From the NCBI RefSeq assembly GCF_900100735.1, contig NZ_FNCJ01000035.1, forward strand, positions 1 through 45,823: a stretch of DNA of 45,823 nucleotides. Reading direction: 5' to 3'. This DNA comes from Paraburkholderia phenazinium. GTDB lineage: Bacteria; Pseudomonadota; Gammaproteobacteria; Burkholderiales; Burkholderiaceae. Below, one piece after another: positions 33,997 through 43,500 of the stretch (the stretch's first letter is position 1; each line of letters starts with the position of its first letter). The translations under genes were made by a program, and so were the position numbers. The notes under the pieces are model-generated. The model was not told the origin of the DNA. It ran no database searches and saw nothing but the letters and a program-made list of their open reading frames with translations.

Positions 33997-34148
33997 CTTT
34001 TCTTGACCGCTAACATGCCGTCCGTTACCGTCTGGCTACCGGATTTGCGGTAGCTGCGGAACCGTTACCGGCCCGTTTCGGTTCAACATGTGGTCATGTC
34101 CGGTTGCGTACACTGCGCTATCGGATCAGTGCCAAGGGACGGCTGATT

Positions 34149-35195
34149 TTAGTCAGATCGACATTCGCGAGCGTGGAATTGTCGGATATGGGCGCCTATG
34201 GCGCGTGCCATTTCGGGGGGGACGGCATTCCCAATCTGCCGCGCCTTCGACTCCAGAGAGCCGATGAAGCGGTACTTGCGTGGGAAGGTTTGCAGACACG
34301 CTGCTTCTCGAACACTGATCGCTCGATGCTGCTCCGGGTGCCCGAATCTCCCGTTCGAGTAACTAATACAGCGCGTTGTCAGTCCGGCCGCAGGCTTGGC
34401 CCATGAAAGACGCCCATACACATCGGTATGTCCCGAGTAGTCACTATGGCAAGCTAGCCATAGTTCCTTCGGCCAGTGCTGACGCCCGCCGCCTTCGGGC
34501 GTGGCTTTAATCCTCTGCAAATTTAAGTCTGACAGGTGCGCGGCGCGGTGGTCGGGGTCGTCCCGGCTTTCTTCCCCAGCTTGCAAAGGCGGAAGGTCAG
34601 CTATCCAATCTTGAACGGTTGCAAATGGTTTTTTCGATGTGCCATGCGTCGGCTTGGGAAGTCCGACGGTGCCGATTCGCGATGCAAGCAGCACCAGTCT
34701 CTCCCGCGTCTGTGGTACGCCGAACCAGAGCGCAGGAACAATGCCTATGTCTACCGAATAGCCGAGGGAGGAGAGGAGTTTTGTAAATCCACCTAATGGG
34801 CCATCTGCCGTCCGAATCTTTTGCATCCCGGGTACGTTTTCAATGAATACGTATTCCGGCAACCATGCTTGAACGAATCGAGCGAACTCGGATAGCAGTT
34901 TGCGGCGCGGATCGGATTTCTTTCGCTGACGGTTTTGTTTCGAGAATGGTTGGCACGGCGCGCACCCACTGAAAAGCAAGGGGTCGCGTCGCGGTCCGAT
35001 TAAAGTTGCTAGCGCATCTGTCGGGAGACTACAGATATCGCCCTCATGGAATGCTGCTCCCGGAAAGTTGAGGCGAAATGTTGCGGCAGCGTCCGGATCG
35101 ATGTCGAGACCAAAAGCGACGTCTAGCCCGGCTTTGTTGAAGCCGCAGCTAGTCCCGCCGCAACCGGAAAAAAAGTCAAACACCTTTATGGTCAT
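34149..35195 (-). CDS. DNA (cytosine-5) methyltransferase
   Basis: The enzyme methylates C5 of cytosine in a specific DNA site. It has 348 residues. Motif I is DFFSGCGGTSCGF (7-19), motif IV GCAPCQPFSKQ with catalytic C81, motif VI FIENVPG (118-124), motif VIII QTRERLVLLAS, and motif X RQIGNAVPPEMARAIG near the end. The variable target-recognition part lies between VIII and IX, so the site cannot be read off. It is 18 bases downstream of an OLD-like ATPase gene on the same strand, forming a two-gene operon. No ordinary restriction endonuclease or vsr gene is next to it. Base composition is lower in GC than the chromosome to the left. Confidence 0.93.
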   Translation of the reverse strand: MTIKVFDFFSGCGGTSCGFNKAGLDVAFGLDIDPDAAATFRLNFPGAAFHEGDICSLPTDALATLIGPRRDPLLFSGCAPCQPFSKQNRQRKKSDPRRKLLSEFARFVQAWLPEYVFIENVPGMQKIRTADGPLGGFTKLLSSLGYSVDIGIVPALWFGVPQTRERLVLLASRIGTVGLPKPTHGTSKKPFATVQDWIADLPPLQAGEESRDDPDHRAAHLSDLNLQRIKATPEGGGRQHWPKELWLACHSDYSGHTDVYGRLSWAKPAAGLTTRCISYSNGRFGHPEQHRAISVREAACLQTFPRKYRFIGSLESKARQIGNAVPPEMARAIGAHIRQFHARECRSD

Positions 35196-35213
35196 ATTCT
35201 GTATCCGAAAAGC

Positions 35214-37034
35214 CTAGTCCGGCAGCCTGCCAGCGATTGCAAGGAGTTCGCTGGCGATAGCAACCATGCTGGGATGGTCCTCTGGGATAGTTGCGAGCCT
35301 GCGTCGTTGAGTGGCGAAGATATCGGCGCTTGTTACCGACCGGAAATTCGCGACGCGCATTTCTCTTCGAGTAATCTGCTCAAACCGTTCTTTAACGGGA
35401 GTGTCGGCGAGAGCGTTGTCGTCATCGTCCCGTCGCATGTTTTGCCAGAGGAACTCTTCAGGGTTTCCAGCGCCGGGCAGGTAATGCACATGTTCCCTAG
35501 ACCAAGTCGCGAAGTTTCGCTGCACAGTTCGCAACTGTGCCACATTCGCTCCGCCTGTGCCGCCGTCTACCGGGAAAGTGATGCGACGGCCAGCCACTCT
35601 CTCAATCTCATCGACGATCCGGGCGTGATCGGCATCGGGCACGGTCGCGGGGTCAACGAGAGGCGTTTCAGGACGTTTGTCACCGTCAAGAAATACATGT
35701 ACGTCGCTCCGGTTTTCCGCTGCATAGATTGGCAAGTAGTGACCCCAAAGCGTTTCCGACCCTCCCGGAAAAAATCGAACATCGAAGCGGTTGACCATGG
35801 CTTCCCCGTGCGGCTGCAGGGCTTGCTTTACGATTTCAGCAGCCAAGGTGTCTTCGACAACAAGTAGAGTTCGACCAGGATTCGGTTCTCCTAGGTGGAA
35901 GAACGCTTCGTCGGCAGTCGCGGTTTGGTTGGCCAATGTCGCCTTGCCGGTGACAGGAGACATTACCAAAACCTTAATGGCATCCGCTGGCAATCTCCTG
36001 ACGATTGCAGGGGAATGAGTCGAAAGTACAATCTGATGTTTCTTCTTGAGCGCCTGTTCTTCCAAGAACGTCATAATTCGATCCTGCGCTCCGGGGTGCA
36101 GAGACACTTCCGGTTCGTCCAGCAGGATAAGTGAACGCTCCGGGGCATTGAGTACGTTGACGACGAGCATGATCGCGGCGAATTCACCGCTACCCGCAAA
36201 CGCCTCCGAATAATTCAGCTCCGCCGTTTTCATTATCGCAGTACGCGCCTCGCAATCAAAGAACGAGTGCTTAATGATGCTGATTGCGGTGTACTGGCGT
36301 CCAAGGATGTGGGATACGGCCGCGCGTTCTTCATCTGTCAGGCTCCGATTTTCGCCTACGACTCGATTCAACCTATGGTAGGTGTACTGTGGGGCGCCTG
36401 TTTCGATTGCGTATTTTAGATGTGGCGCACGAGCGCGAACGCGCTCTTTTTTCGCGCGATTTGTGGTGTAACGCAGGCCATTGTGGTAGAAAAATTTGTC
36501 AAATGCCGACAACTCAGCGCGAAAGTCGACATAAACGACATTCTTGCGAATTAGATTCCATCGAGTTTTGCTCCGCCCTTCCGGGAGAGGGCTATCGGGG
36601 GGGATGTCCTCCATCCTTTCCATTCCGTACTCAAGAACCGGGCGTGACGATTCCCAATAGTCTGGGTTGCCGCCATTCCTATTGAACGGCGACCGCTGCA
36701 ATAAAACCTCCACCGTCCGCTGGGCCGCGTTATTTCGGTAGCCGTATACGTAGCAGTGGCGTCGCCCACCAGCATCGACGATCGGATCGGTCGCTGTCGA
36801 GAACCAATAATCGCCAATATTTGAGCCCTCTGGAGCCCCGTACAGAGCACGCAATATCGAACTTTTGTTAGAACCGTTTGCGCCAACGAGCGCAGTGATG
36901 GGATAGGTAAAGTCGATCTGGGTGTTTAACTCGACATTTTTGAAGAACGGAAACCTAATGTGGCGGACAAACGGTTCGAACCGATCCGTGTCGCGCAGGA
37001 TGCGCCTTAATTGCGCTTGAGCTAGATTGTCCAC
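35214..37034 (-). CDS. OLD-like AAA ATPase with C-terminal TOPRIM domain
   Basis: This 606-residue protein has an ABC/SMC-type ATPase and a TOPRIM nuclease-like half, the architecture of OLD-family nucleases. Walker A is GANGSNKSS (51-59), with Asn where the second Gly of the loop normally stands; the signature region is EAFAGSGEFAAIML (277-290), Walker B SLILLDEPEVSLHP (301-314) and the switch His is in LSTHSPAI (337-344). The TOPRIM part has LLVVEDTLAAE (390-400) and HVFLDGDKRPE (446-456), where Glu and Asp would bind metal. OLD proteins occur in phage defence (for example GajA of Gabija). Here the partner gene is a cytosine methyltransferase, not a helicase. Confidence 0.85.
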   Translation of the reverse strand: MDNLAQAQLRRILRDTDRFEPFVRHIRFPFFKNVELNTQIDFTYPITALVGANGSNKSSILRALYGAPEGSNIGDYWFSTATDPIVDAGGRRHCYVYGYRNNAAQRTVEVLLQRSPFNRNGGNPDYWESSRPVLEYGMERMEDIPPDSPLPEGRSKTRWNLIRKNVVYVDFRAELSAFDKFFYHNGLRYTTNRAKKERVRARAPHLKYAIETGAPQYTYHRLNRVVGENRSLTDEERAAVSHILGRQYTAISIIKHSFFDCEARTAIMKTAELNYSEAFAGSGEFAAIMLVVNVLNAPERSLILLDEPEVSLHPGAQDRIMTFLEEQALKKKHQIVLSTHSPAIVRRLPADAIKVLVMSPVTGKATLANQTATADEAFFHLGEPNPGRTLLVVEDTLAAEIVKQALQPHGEAMVNRFDVRFFPGGSETLWGHYLPIYAAENRSDVHVFLDGDKRPETPLVDPATVPDADHARIVDEIERVAGRRITFPVDGGTGGANVAQLRTVQRNFATWSREHVHYLPGAGNPEEFLWQNMRRDDDDNALADTPVKERFEQITRREMRVANFRSVTSADIFATQRRRLATIPEDHPSMVAIASELLAIAGRLPD

Positions 37035-37529
37035 AACTTGCCCCTCAGCCGCGGTCGATGACCGTTGTTCTTGTAGATTCGCCTGACGATAATTCTTCTG
37101 CTGCTCTGCAGCTCGACGTTACAAAGACAGGAATACAGTTAGCGCATAGACACGTAATGATTCAACTGCGTGTTCTGATCTGCCGCATTGGCCCAGCCTG
37201 TTTGGATGCATCCAGGCAACGTATGCTCTCAAGCAACTACCCAACGTCGCCTCGCGCCTCATCATACTAAAGTCTTCGCCCCACGGTTATTCGACCGAGT
37301 GGAACTGAACGGTAGCTTTCGGCAACAGGGGTTACAACCAGCCGCTGAATCCGACCATTGGTCTGCGTCTCTTCCGTCAACTCGGTCCGCTGCCAGCTTG
37401 CGAAATACGGTAAATAATCGTCCGGTTGATTACCGCGCGCTGCGCCGGATGTGAGCCGGTAAGAAAGTCCTTGTAAACTCATTGATTACCTGGCATCCTG
37501 GCTACCACCATTACTTACCGGGGTTGCCG
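37035..37529. other. Long gap between OLD-like and recombinase genes
   Basis: These 495 bases lie between the divergent OLD-like and serine recombinase genes. I see no gene with a plausible start and protein-like composition. It should contain both promoters. No clear pair of inverted 26-base recombination sites is visible, and no tRNA. It may hold remnants of earlier insertions. Confidence 0.45.
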
Positions 37530-38105
37530 ATGTCTCGCACGTTCCTGTACGCCCGCGTCTCCACAGCGGAGCAAACGACCGCAAATCAAGTGCTGGAAGC
37601 CCGCGCCGCCGGATTCGCGGCCCTGCCGCGCCATACCGTCGAGGAAACCATCTCGGGCAGCGTCCCGGCTGCGGAACGCCCCGGCTTCGCCAAACTGCTG
37701 GACCGGCTGGACGAGGGCGACAAGCTAATCGTGACGAAGCTGGACCGGCTGGGCCGTAACACAACCGATGTGCTCGGGACCGTTGAGCGGCTTGGCGCAA
37801 TGGGTGTCCATGTGCATTGCCTCGCACTTAAGGGCGTCGATCTGACCAGTGCATCCGGCAAGCTTCATATGACCGTACTGGCGGCGGTGTCGCAGTTCGA
37901 GCGCGACCTGCTCATCGAGCGGACGCACGCGGGACTTGCTCGCGCCAAGGCAGAGGGGAAAAAGCTAGGGCGCAGACATTCGCTGACCATGGAGCAAAAG
38001 GCCGAGATTAAATCGAAGCTATCAGCGGGCGCTTCAGCTCGCGGTCTGGCGAAAGAATATGCTGTCTCGCACCCCACCATCCTAAAGGTGGCGCAGCTTG
38101 GCTAA
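37530..38105 (+). CDS. Serine recombinase (resolvase/invertase family)
   Basis: This small site-specific recombinase has 191 residues from the ATG at 37530 (MSRTFLYARVSTAEQTTANQ); an ATG at 37482 adds 16 unlikely residues. The catalytic Ser is in YARVSTAEQ, and the conserved arginines are in VTKLDRLGRNTTDV and SQFERDLLIERTHAG. A C-terminal helix-turn-helix (SARGLAKEYAVSHPTILKVA) completes the small-resolvase layout of Pin/Hin and Tn3 types. There is no transposase next to it and no obvious invertible segment, so it may be an orphan or a dimer-resolution enzyme of the island. Confidence 0.9.
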   Translation: MSRTFLYARVSTAEQTTANQVLEARAAGFAALPRHTVEETISGSVPAAERPGFAKLLDRLDEGDKLIVTKLDRLGRNTTDVLGTVERLGAMGVHVHCLALKGVDLTSASGKLHMTVLAAVSQFERDLLIERTHAGLARAKAEGKKLGRRHSLTMEQKAEIKSKLSAGASARGLAKEYAVSHPTILKVAQLG

Positions 38106-38377
38106 CTCGCTCCCCAACGTGCAGACCATGTTCGGCGAGGGTCATAGGAACTGGTGGATCAGCTTCGCCATGTAGATCGCACTCGGTCAATCCAATTGAT
38201 CCATGTTTGGCGGCTGTTCCGCTTGGGCCGTTTCGGCGTACCCAAAAGAGCCCCGTACGCTATTGCTGTCGGTGATTTCGGGACGTCCTAGTGCCCCTGC
38301 TCGGAGGGCACGGAATAATTCGAGCGAACCGGCCAGCTGATGTACGGAACTACCTCCCAATCCCTCGCTTGGAGAAA
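38106..38377. other. Gap upstream of the P63C gene control region
   Basis: The left part of a 354-base gap. No gene or RNA is seen. The sequence becomes AT-rich toward the right, where the motif-bearing promoter begins. Confidence 0.4.
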
Positions 38378-38460
38378 ATGCAAGCACGAAGAAACACTGC
38401 TTTGCATGCTTGCATAGTAAGTGCTATAAATGCAAGCATCGACCAAGGAGGATGCAAGCA
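38378..38460 (+). promoter_or_regulatory. Promoter of P63C gene with four ATGCAAGCAT operator copies
   Basis: A -35 TTGCAT (38402-38407) and -10 TATAAA (38425-38430) are spaced by 17 bases. The motif ATGCAAGCAT appears at 38378 (last base changed), 38406 (inverted, exact), 38430 (exact) and 38452 (exact; its final AT belongs to the start codon). The centres are 29, 23 and 22 bases apart, so they cover the upstream region, the spacer, the start of transcription and the ribosome site. AGGAGGA at 38446-38452 is an ideal ribosome site. The layout points to tight repression of the gene that follows. Confidence 0.75.
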
Positions 38461-39467
38461 TGCGCGAATCGAAAGCCATTGGCGGTGCTGCCCGAGCGAA
38501 AGCGCTTAGTCCGGAAGTGCGCAGTGCCATTGCGAAGAAAGCCGCGCTCGCACGTTGGGGGGAAAGCTTGCCGAAGGCAACTCATGGTTCCCCCGACAAG
38601 CCCGTCCGTATCGGCGACATAGAAATCCCCTGTTATGTGCTTCCGGACGAAACGCGCGTCCTATCGCAAAGCGGTCTGTACGCCGCACTTGGGATATCCA
38701 AGGGCGGAGGTCGAGGTGGCGAGCGAAAAATTACCGCCTTGATGGACAGAATAGAGCGTAACGGGGTACAAATCGATGATTTGGTAAAGCGCGCAAGCTC
38801 CACCATACGTTTTGTTCCTCCGCACGGTGGAAACCCAGCAGACGGCTACGAAGCAACGATCCTCCCGGACATATGTTCCGCGCTTATAAAGGCCGACCAG
38901 AAAGGGGTTCTCGACTCCCGATACAAATACTTGGCTGAGCGCGCGGCTATCTTGCAGCACGGTTTTGCGACATTGGGAATTATTGGGTTGGTGGACGAAG
39001 CCACCGGATACCAGAATGTACGTGCTCGCGACGCCCTGCAGGCTTTCTTGGACAGGTTTTTGCGCCGAGAACTGGCCGCTTGGGTCAAAACGTTTCCTGA
39101 TGAGTTTTTCGAGCAACTTTTTCGACTTAAGCGCTGGCGGTGGAAGGGAACCTCGCGACGCCCGGGCGTGGTTGGACATTACATTAACGACCTTATCTAT
39201 GATCGACTCGGCCCGGGTGTGCTAGACGAACTCCAGCGGCGTAATCCTGTTGATGCGAATGGGCGTCGAAAGGCCAAGCACTTTCAGTGGCTTACGGAGG
39301 ACATCGGAAATCCCGCGCTCGCGCAACATATGTACGCGACGATCGGCTTTATGCGCTCCCATGACGATTGGGAGGCGTTCAAGACACATTTCAGTCGGGC
39401 TTTTCCTAAGCGAGGCGAAAATCTTTCGTTGGCGCTGGACTATCAATCAGACACGAAACGTCCATGA
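38460..39467 (+). CDS. P63C domain-containing protein
   Basis: This protein has 335 residues from the ATG at 38460, chosen for the AGGAGGA seven bases upstream; an ATG at 38430 overlaps the -10 box and is unlikely. The N-terminal 45 residues are basic and Ala-rich (GGAARAKALSPEVRSAIAKK). The C-terminal P63C domain is clear in LKRWRWKGTSRRPGVVGHYI and GRRKAKHFQWLTEDIGNPAL. P63C proteins occur in phages and mobile islands and have no established function; DNA or RNA binding has been suggested. The gene has its own strong, motif-covered promoter. Confidence 0.87.
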   Translation: MRESKAIGGAARAKALSPEVRSAIAKKAALARWGESLPKATHGSPDKPVRIGDIEIPCYVLPDETRVLSQSGLYAALGISKGGGRGGERKITALMDRIERNGVQIDDLVKRASSTIRFVPPHGGNPADGYEATILPDICSALIKADQKGVLDSRYKYLAERAAILQHGFATLGIIGLVDEATGYQNVRARDALQAFLDRFLRRELAAWVKTFPDEFFEQLFRLKRWRWKGTSRRPGVVGHYINDLIYDRLGPGVLDELQRRNPVDANGRRKAKHFQWLTEDIGNPALAQHMYATIGFMRSHDDWEAFKTHFSRAFPKRGENLSLALDYQSDTKRP

Positions 39468-39570
39468 CGAAAGTACGCCCCGCATCCTACGATAGCTCGC
39501 CGAGGCTAATCTTCAGAATCAAGGATGAGCGACGCTTTAATGTCGTGGCTCATTACGGGGACTGATCCAC

Positions 39571-40395
39571 ATGCACGCATATTATTCTCTTCGCGCCGGA
39601 AGCAACCCGAATCCAAGTGGCCTACCGCTCGCCGACGTGATTGATCTGTTTACGCGGGTTTTTGCTCTGCTTAGGCAAGATGGATACTTTGATGAAGCGT
39701 TCGGGTTCACCTGCGTTGATGCCGGGGACGTCGATGGAAAAGTACGGGACGTCGGGCTCGAAATATTGCTAAATGTCCGAAAGAAGGGGTTGTGGCCCAT
39801 CGAGGAGGCAGCATCGATGTACAAGGAAGATGACCTATTCGACATGATCGAATTTCTCTTCCAGTATGTCTCAAAACCAGTCGATGGGACAATGCATTCG
39901 TATGCGGGCTGCGGGATGCATTGGGAGACGTTTAACAAACGAGATGGCCAGCAGGACTTTCGCGAAAAGATCAACGCTGTACTGTCCCACTACGAGAAGC
40001 GGTTCGCGCTTTCTGAGAATGGTCAGGTGCTGCACGAACCGGAATCAGGATTTGAACCCATCTTTAATGCCGATATACCGTCTGACGATGCAAACGTCTC
40101 GGGCCGTGTGGCGGCGGCAACATTGCAGTATCGGAGACATGGTGCAACGATCGCTGATCGCCGCCAGGCAGTTCGTGAGTTGGCTGACGTGCTGGAATAC
40201 CTGCGGCCAAAGATGAAGGAATTGATCACGTCGAAGGACGAGGCTGATTTGTTCAATATTGCGAATAACTTTGGAGTGAGGCATCACAATGAAAAGCAAA
40301 AAACCGGCTATGACGCATCGCTCTGGCTAAGCTGGATGTTTTACTACTATCTGTCGACCATACATGTGGTTCTTCGAAAGATGCGTCGGGAGTAG
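39571..40395 (+). CDS. Hypothetical protein, possible HEPN-like C-terminus
   Basis: This is a 274-residue soluble protein that I do not recognise. The N-terminal half has a mixed helical look (LADVIDLFTRVFALLRQDGY). The C-terminal part is helical and ends with LFNIANNFGVRHHNEKQKTG and SLWLSWMFYYYLSTIHVVLR. The RHHNEK segment in a helical hairpin recalls the Arg-His motif of HEPN RNases and abortive-infection proteins, but the spacing is not the textbook Rx4-6H. It lies 104 bases after the P63C gene and 194 before the SIR2 gene, all on the plus strand. A defence role is inference from neighbours. Confidence 0.7.
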   Translation: MHAYYSLRAGSNPNPSGLPLADVIDLFTRVFALLRQDGYFDEAFGFTCVDAGDVDGKVRDVGLEILLNVRKKGLWPIEEAASMYKEDDLFDMIEFLFQYVSKPVDGTMHSYAGCGMHWETFNKRDGQQDFREKINAVLSHYEKRFALSENGQVLHEPESGFEPIFNADIPSDDANVSGRVAAATLQYRRHGATIADRRQAVRELADVLEYLRPKMKELITSKDEADLFNIANNFGVRHHNEKQKTGYDASLWLSWMFYYYLSTIHVVLRKMRRE

Positions 40396-40589
40396 CGGCG
40401 GTCAGTCGCAGCCACCATGTGGCATAGCATTACCTTCTGTATAGCCGCTACGCTAACATCATTCCTTGCCGCATATCCAGACCAACCATCTGCCGGCTTC
40501 TCGCAATCGAGGGGCTGCAGTCAGATGAAGGTCCGACTGGCATAATTGGTCGAGCAGGGCCACCGATTGAAAAACAATTCCAAACGATC

Positions 40590-43500
40590 ATGATCGACGA
40601 TCTAACCAAACTACCAGATTATCCGGCTCTCCAGCAATTTGCCCGTGCGCTATGGCGTAACGGCTCCATTCGAGGCGCCGCGGTTCTGATCGGTGCGGGC
40701 TTTACCAAGAATGCGATCCGTCCTGGGATGGATACACCGCCACCGCCGCTTTGGTCCGATCTCGCACGCGATCTGGTCGACCAACTCTATTCCGGCGCAA
40801 AACACCAGGCTCCGACAAATCCGCTAAGAATCGCCGAGGAGTATCGAACGTATTTTGGGCAGGCTGCCATGGACGACTTCATCCGTGCGCGGTTTCCAGA
40901 TCGCGCTTGGTTACCCGGCCAATTGCATACCGAGCTCCTGGAATTTCCTTGGTCCGACATCCTGACGACCAACTGGGACACCCTCCTTGAGCGGGCAGCG
41001 GAAAGTGCAGTAGACGCAACATATGATGCTGTTCGCTCAGAAGCAGACCTTCCGCACGCACGGTCGCCGCGTATTGTTAAGCTGCACGGGTCAATCGGAG
41101 ATATCGGACCGTTGATCTTTGCGGAAGAGGACTATCGTACGTACCCGGCCAAGCACGCGGCGTTTGTTAATCTTGCACGGCAGATATTTATCGAGAATGA
41201 ACTGTGTCTCTTGGGTTTCTCCGGCGATGATCCAAATTTCCTTCAGTGGGCTGGCTGGGTCCGCGACCAACTGGGTGGGAATGCTCGCCGTATCTACCTT
41301 GTAGGGAATCTTGACTTGCTACCTGCGAGACGGAAATTCCTAGAGTCCCATAATATCGCTCCGATCGACTTTGCACCTATTGTTGGCAATGTATCCCCAG
41401 CGGAAAAGCATGCGACAGCAACGCGCCTCTTCTTTGATGCGCTGAGGGCGGCAAAGCCCATTCCACTGCATGAATGGCCGTTGACATCATCCAGCCTCTA
41501 TCCGCTCCGAAGCTCAGGAACTGATGTGTTTCAGCGTGTTCGCATAGATGACGCTTTCGCAGCCGAATTGCTCGACAAAACGGCGGCGCTGTTGAAGGCC
41601 GACCGGGAACGATATCCTGGATGGTTTGTCTGTCCGCGGAGGTTTCGCCAAAGCCTTCAATATGGCGGCGACGAGGCTTGGCTTTTGCGTGCGCCAGTGC
41701 TTGCGCACTTCGACTATGCGCGACGCGCAGAAATTCTTTACGAACTTCTATGGCGTCGTACGACCGGCTTCCATCCGCTGCCGGAGCAACTGGTCCACGC
41801 CATCACGCAGCTCCTCGAAGCGGTCGAAACCGAAGTCGAACCAAGTCGTCGTGGCGATTTTGCAGTTGCGCTGATGCGGCACGCGAGGCTGTCGAACGAC
41901 GACGATACCTTGGACCGGTGGGGGAAATTTATAGAGGCAGATGCCTCGGCGGGTGACTCCATCAGAATGGACGCGCAATACCAGAAATGTTTGCGCGCCA
42001 GAGACCGGTTGAACCTGCATGCGCTATCAACGGGGTTAGCTGCCCTCGAGTCGGACGACCCGATCTGGCAGATACGTCGCGCTGCGCTACTTACCGAAAT
42101 AGGGCGTTACGTTGAAGCGACGAAGTTAATCAAGGATGCGACCGTCGAACTGGAGAAGCGACACAGGTTAGATAGGTTTTCCCTTTGGATTAAAGCCCGA
42201 CTCGGGTGGGCCGCCTGGTTGAGCCGTGGCATGGATGCAGCGAATTTCAAACGACGATCCGACACGACACGACCGCGAGAATTCAAAGACCTCCTCATCG
42301 ATCCATTGCAAGAAATCGAACACATCGAAAGTCAGGCACAAGAAATCGCATCGAAGCAGCGTAAAAGCGATGTGGAGGTCGTTCCGTTATTCGATCCTGG
42401 ACACTATCGTGACTCCTCCGGAGAGGAGCTGGGCAACGCGCTTTCCGTACTCTACGAGCTCGACCAGTTAATTGAAGTGGTGGGGCTGCCAATTCGCATT
42501 AACAATGTCGGCATTTGTAGTGGAGCTGTAATCAGCAGTGTAAAAATAACGTACCAGCGGACCGTTGATTGGTACGCTTGGTTGCTTCGCGCGCTACATA
42601 GTCATTTCGATGAATCTTTCAACCGGTACTTCGGGCGCGTCGCGATTGCGCAGCTTGCGCCTGAGGTGAGTGGTGAACTTATTTCCATCGTAAATCAGGC
42701 AATCTCCTACTGGTTTGATCTCGTTAAAGTATCGCAAAGCCCAGAGCATCGCGACGACCTGATGCACGCCGGGGACCAGCTAAGACTGCACCTGACTGTT
42801 TTATCGCGCCTGACGGTCCGAATGTCCGAGGACGAGGCTCAACGTGCATTCGAACGCGCGCTTGAACTGGCCAAGGATTCACTCATATGGCACCACTGGT
42901 TGCTTGAGGCGCTGGGCGAGCTTGCGAATTACGCGCTAGCGGCAATCTCAAGTGAACGACAAGGAAAGCTGGCGCTCGTTTCAATGGAGTTTCCGCTCTC
43001 CATCGAGAAAGGGGTCGATAAACGTTTCTGGCCATCGATTGTTCAGGCTGCATGGGAGTCGACGCCGGACAGATCGCAAGATCATGGGCGATGGAAACAT
43101 CGTGTCGATCAACTCATACAAGCAGCACGGAAAAGCCAGCCTGCACGAGAAGAGGCAGTTTTGCGGCTTGCTTACCTTTCGATTCACAAAGTGCTAACAA
43201 CCGAGGAAGACTCAGCATTCGGGGATGAGTTGTGGTCGGACACAGATGGGCAGGAGGATGCACTTCCTTCTACCACCGGTTTACTGGTTAGTACCATCGC
43301 TCAACTGCCTTCCCCCACGAGTATTGACGCATCATCACGTGTACGCGAGAGACTTTTCGGTGTCGACCTCCAAGCCATTCTTGCATTGCCACAGCCATTG
43401 GACTCACGGGTTCTTGCAGACAAGCAGTCCCACTTTGCATCGCTGTTACATGCCAAACAAATTGGTTTGACATTGGAAGATCATCAGGCTGTTCGGCTCT

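Noticed and set aside
34536..36685. Plus-strand frames opposite the methyltransferase and OLD-like genes
   Set aside because: The minus-strand genes have complete catalytic motif sets; the plus-strand frames have none.
37035..37529. Small genes in the gap before the serine recombinase
   Set aside because: The open frames lack ribosome sites and have non-protein-like composition.
38378..38460. CRISPR-like short repeats
   Set aside because: The repeat unit is 10 bases, copies occur in both orientations with 12-18 bases between them, and a promoter is embedded; this is an operator array.
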